A stretch of DNA of 64,000 nucleotides. Origin: Rostratula benghalensis. Its lineage: Eukaryota > Chordata > Aves > Charadriiformes > Rostratulidae. A program made the position numbers and the translations under genes. Shown in pieces: positions 59,401 through 64,000 of this stretch; position 1 is the first letter of the stretch; the number at the start of each line of letters is the position of its first letter. Location of the stretch: the NCBI GenBank assembly GCA_013399305.1, contig VXAI01000244.1, positions 240,800-304,799 on the forward strand. Direction: 5' to 3'. The notes under the pieces were generated by a model. That model searched no databases. It saw only the letters and a program-made list of their open reading frames with translations, and was not told where the DNA came from.

Positions 59401-62400
59401 ATCGGGTGGAAGGGACCCCGGGCACCCTGTGGGAGCGGTGTCCCTGAAGGCAGTGTGAGCAGCCTGGGCTGTGCTGGGACCCTCACCGGTGATGAGGTGT
59501 CTGCACAGGGGCACAGGAGAGAGGGAGGAACCAGGAGCTCCTGGAAAGAACCTGTAGTAAGGGCTCTGCTGTCAGGCATGAGCGGTCTCCTCACAAGGTT
59601 TCGTACCGGTCAGGAGGGGACGGTGCCCAGCTCTTTGATGGAAAAAAGCAGAGATGGATTCTAGCCCCAAACTGATTTATTATCCAAACCCCTTCTACAT
59701 AGATGGGCATGCTAATAGGCAGAAATAGATTTACTTTTTTATCTTGGAACAGATTAAAAACAATTTTACCTGCAGACAAATTCTATAACTAGAATTCAAG
59801 CTTAATCTAAATTTTTTAATTTTTTTTTTAAATTATTGAATCCAGTAAGATTACCATTGCTGCCTTGCTCTAGCAGGATGGAGTCTGGTAGCTGAAGGGA
59901 AGGTTTTCTGTGTGCATATGTGTGTCATTAAGGGCTAACTTGGAATTGAGATCTTAATCCTCAGTACAGACCTTTGATATAGAAAGAGGGCTTTTGTTAA
60001 TGCATTAACTTAAACTCTCTCAGAGCAGAGGAGCAGCTGATAGACTGAAAGTGAATTCAGTATTTCTGGATAGTCCAGTGTTAAATGAAGTTCTTCATGA
60101 ATGGAAAATCTCTCATCTAAGTTCTCAAGAAGCTCAAAAGGGATATTTATGCCAACATCTCTCTGAGCAGGAGGTTCTCTTGCTCTTAGATCCCCTGTAC
60201 ATGAGGGATATCTTGTTTCTTAAGAGCCTGCAAGATCGGCTCCTTGAAGGGGGTTTTGGAATATTCAGGCACTTTGCCGGGGCACTGCTGGTGTTTGCTG
60301 CTTCGCAAGATCTTTGGTTTCTGAAGGAAAGCAGACCTTGATTTAATTCTTGTTTTCTGGTTCATCACCAATGTCCCATCTGGCAATAGGCTCTGTCCCC
60401 CCCAGAACAGCCCCGAGTTGAGGGGTTTGGTTGTCTCAGCTGGAAACCAGCCCCCGGGGGGTGCTTCCCACGGAGCCTGAGTCCCTCCCTTTGCGTGGCC
60501 AAGGGCTGAGCTGACTGGAGGCTGTGCAGATCTTGGAGACACAATCCCACTTGCTGTGCAGTGTAAAAACAGAATGACTGTTGGGCTACTTAAGAAAATG
60601 TGTAGCATCACCAAATATGCAAACTTTATTGGTGCTGAACACAATTTCACTTCTGTTACAGGCAGGAGTGGGGTTAATAAAGACACATTGGCACATGTCT
60701 TTAAATAAGATTGATTCTTCTTATAGCAAAACTCAGAGTCAAGCTGACTAATAATTCTGATTTTGTGTTAGGTGACAAGCTGGCAAATAAAGGGAAAAAA
60801 ACCCCAAACATTTGATTTTTCAAAATCACTGTGCACCTATTTCTGGCCAGAAAGCTGTCTAGATTTAAAATTCATATTGTTCACCCAGGAGTGAGTTGCA
60901 CTAATTCCTTTTTTAAAATTAGTTAACATAACATTCATCACTGAAGCTGAGTGCTTAGATAATGCATTTCTGAATGCTATGTGTAGTATTTCTCTGGGCA
61001 AGGAGGAATGTGCAAAAAGTAGCACAATCCAGAATGATGTAGCAGAGCATAATACAAGCCAGTTTACATAGGAAATGTTTAAATGGCAAGCAATAAATCT
61101 GTGTAATAGCACTCAAATAGAGTTCAATCTGAATGATGGCTTTGGTATTGATGAAACCTCCCAATTTTATGCCACTTCTTATTTGGATAACTCTGAGTTT
61201 GCAGACACTGCCCAGTTTCCCAGAGCAGGCAGCTGAGAGAGAAGCAGCTCTTTTTCTGCTGGGGTAGAAATGGAGGTTCATCAAATTCCTCTTTTTCTCA
61301 GTATTCACAATGTGGGAGAACCTTTCACCACATTTTATTTGTTTGTTGAAAAGATTCACCACCTGAGATACTACCTTCATCCGCGTGAAGAAGTTAGCTG
61401 AGGAACAGGGGTGAGCTACTCGGGTTAGAAGTGACACCAATAACCAGGAATTCAGATGCCTTTACTGCTGTTAGGAACACCAGCAGAAAGAAAGAAAACA
61501 GAACTCTTCAGTATTTTGCAATCTAATGTAGTGTGGAAAGCCCAAACCCCCTGTGCCTTATTCCCCAGCCGTGTCACTGGCTGCTGGGAGCACCCAGCCC
61601 CGTGTGCAGGCACTCGCCGTGGGTGAGATCAGACCTTCAGATGTAAAGCTTAGGGAAAAGCAAGGCAAATATTCATGAAAGTGTCTGCGTTTCCTGTGAC
61701 CTCCTTTCCACCTCGGCTTTGATCCGGGCTGCTGATCCACAGAATAGACTCTGATTTCCATTTGATAAGGCTTACATTTTTTGGCTAAGGAAGGCTCAAA
61801 AATAATCCTTTTCTGAGCAGATAAATCATCTAAAGCACTCAGACATGCAGGCAAAGGAATTGGTAAATCTGCTCGCTGAACTCCTGTGATTGCTTATTTT
61901 CAGGAGTCTGGGAAGCTGGTCTGATGGGTTGCACTGGGGGGACTGGGGCCATAGGTTGATCCCAGCTCTGCAGTCGTGATGTCCTGGGGCCAGACAGGGC
62001 TGAGGAGGGTAAATCCACAGCCACCTCTGAGTGCTCGACCCCCTGAGGGGCTGCTCTTCACAGCCTCCTGGTGCCTGCTCAGAAATATTGGGGCACATCT
62101 TTATAATGAAGATCCTGAAGGCCTGGCAAGTCCAGGGTCTGCCAAAGCGCAGGAGGGCGGATGTGCAGAAAGTGCTTTGCTGGTTTGTAGCCAGGGGCTG
62201 CCTCTGAGGATCCCAGCTCTGGCTAAAATGTGGATTTTTAGACCCAGCTGATAACAGTTGTCAGGGGGCATTTGGCGCTGCTGCTGGGGGTTGGGCTCCT
62301 GTGCTGTGGGGCTCTTCAGGCAACTGCTTGGGAACAGCTACAGCCCTTCCTTCACACAAGGACAGAAGAGAATGGTGATGATCCTTTACTGATCAATCCA

Positions 62401-63115
62401 GTACAAATAGATGTATGAATAAATGTTCACTTAAAGTTCCTGCTGGTTCACAGGGTGAGTGAGGCCAGTGCCTCGCACGCAGCTGAGGGGCTTTTCCTGG
62501 CTGCAGCCCAAGGGACCTGGCAGGAGAACCAGCCCTGGGCAAACAGGGAGAACAAACCTTTACAGTTCTAAACAAAATGGAATAATGAGAGAAACTGTGG
62601 TTCAGGTTTTAATTAGCATTGTAAAGATGTCAAACTGATGAAAACCAATGTATGTATCACTGATCTGAGCCCCAGTAAAGATTGGGCCATGTCTGGGGTC
62701 ATACCCTTATAACGTATCCCCTTGTGAATATGCACACCTATAATGTCACAACCGCTTGTGGAAACCACTTGTGCTCAACGTGGAGAGTGGATGAACGATA
62801 GAGACCACGAAAGAACGTGGCTGCTGGGAAGCACTGGTGTTATTGTCAACCAAAGCAATAAGAACAGAAACACAGTGCTTCCCCCCCCCAGCAGCTCAGA
62901 TGGTGCAAGGGGTTTTGGTGTCCCCTGATGAGGTACCCATGGCACCCTGTTCCCCCCGACTCTGAAAAAAATCAGAATTGTGTAACTGAGCACAGAGGGA
63001 GGTTAGGTTTAAGTTTTGTTTCTTACCCTCATAAATATGAGAAGCAGCTTGAAAATGTGAACTGAATAATGTTTTCCCTTCACTGAGTTAAGTTCCAGGA
63101 GCTTTCAACAGTGCT

Positions 63116-63180
63116 ATAATAACAACAAGTATTATTACAGTTATAGTAATAACAAGTATTATTATAATAAATAATTATAG
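63116..63180. repeat. AT-rich duplicated segment
   Basis: AACAAGTATTATTA occurs exactly at 63124-63137 and again at 63151-63164, within a nearly pure A/T stretch of ATAATAA words. Confidence 0.85.
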
Positions 63181-63789
63181 TTAGCACTTCCTGTCTTTAA
63201 TCATAGCCTCTATTCACAAACATAAGTAGGGATGGATAATTCTCAGTTGACCTTCAGACAAAGATAAGATGCACAGCCAAAAAAACCATTGCAAACAGGA
63301 CTCGGGATAATTTCACATAATTTGGCATCGATGTCTGGCCTGCTCAAATGGCAGGAAACAGAGATAAACTCAACCAAGGCACAACTGGAGACACCTTCTA
63401 GAGATGGTCCTTGTTGAAGGTGTCAGTGAAACTCTGGGCTCCACAACAGACCTTGGGCCATCTCTCACAGACCTCATTCATTACCTGTTCCTTCCCTGTC
63501 AGGAAAAGCTTTTCTTCAGCAGTGCCCTGGACAGATACACCCTCACATTTAATTTAATGGCCCTGAGTGTCATTTAGAAAACAGAGCTTCAGTTCCCTAG
63601 TTTTTTGCAGAATTAAAGCATGCTTGTGGTGGTGTACTCTACCTTGCAATTATTTTTCTCAGTTTCTTTTGAGGAGTGCTAACAACAGTCACTCTACCAA
63701 GTTACAAAAATCCCACAACTTATTCCTAAACCTGAAATGCGAGCGGTTGGCTGGATGCCGTTTGTGCTGGAGGATTAAACCTTAGACTG

Positions 63790-63806
63790 AAATAAATAAA
63801 TAAATA
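63790..63806. repeat. (AAAT)4 microsatellite
   Basis: Four consecutive AAAT units plus one base. Confidence 0.9.
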
Positions 63807-64000
63807 GGGGAGTAGCTCAGAAAAGCACTGAGAGATGAGATTAACCCGGGCTGTGACACTGATATGGCCACGTGAGAGCAGGATCTCTCTGGGGAAGCTC
63901 AGCTCTTCCCTCCCCCCTCGGGGCTGGAATTACCCGGGAACAGCTTTTGCTTTTCCTCTCCCAGCTCTTCCCTTTTCTCCCCCCTCGCTGTTGGGAACTG

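Larger units (their letters stand above)
55599..64000. other. Intergenic flank upstream of KCND3, no gene recognised
   Basis: No exon is recognisable in this 8.4 kb. It contains a long pyrimidine-rich tract (56308-56456), an A/C-rich patch near 58320-58350, a T-rich stretch around 59810-59835, an AT-rich duplicated segment at 63116-63180, a C10 run near 62881 and an (AAAT)4 microsatellite at 63790-63806. A 161-codon open frame (60955-61440, minus) and a 96-codon one (60051-60341, plus) show no family resemblance. In mammals the gene on this side of KCND3 is CTTNBP2NL, but nothing of it is visible. Confidence 0.5.

Overview
This is vertebrate nuclear DNA, almost certainly from a bird. The evidence is one recognisable intron-split coding exon, avian CR1 LINE 3' tails ending in the ATTCTATG-type 8-mer, long non-coding stretches with microsatellites, and assembly gaps at a GC-rich and a G-rich site. 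The CR1 subfamilies look neognath or neoavian, but I cannot name a species.

The one gene I can support is KCND3, which encodes the Shal-type potassium channel Kv4.3. It lies on the minus strand. Its first coding exon is at 47616-48800: 76 bases of 5' UTR, then the ATG at 48724, and 369 full codons plus 2 bases. It covers the N-terminal KChIP-binding segment, T1 domain, S1-S5 and the pore helix. The exon ends inside the Gly codon of the selectivity filter at a GTGAGT donor, so Tyr-Gly-Asp, S6 and the cytoplasmic tail lie outside the window. Positions 1-47615 are therefore most simply the start of the large second intron. Positions 48801 to about 52.6 kb, or to a CpG island at about 53.5-54.5 kb, are the first intron and promoter region. 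Beyond about 54.5 kb the sequence looks intergenic, upstream of KCND3.

The intron and flank contain no other gene I recognise. They hold CR1 fragments (33.6, 43.9, 55.1 and 55.3 kb), a 20-bp G-quadruplex-prone minisatellite interrupted by a gap (8.9-9.1 kb), short tandem duplications (23.7, 25.7, 37.5 kb), a TG-rich repeat beside the CpG island (54.5-54.9 kb), a pyrimidine-rich tract (56.3 kb), and several palindromes with TAAT cores in AT-rich DNA that are candidate regulatory elements.

No prokaryotic, viral or otherwise unusual gene system was found. The most useful leads are the promoter architecture of KCND3 (CpG island gap, a TATA-like candidate, an ATG at the exon 2 splice junction), one inserted residue in the T1-S1 linker, and the palindromic candidate enhancers.
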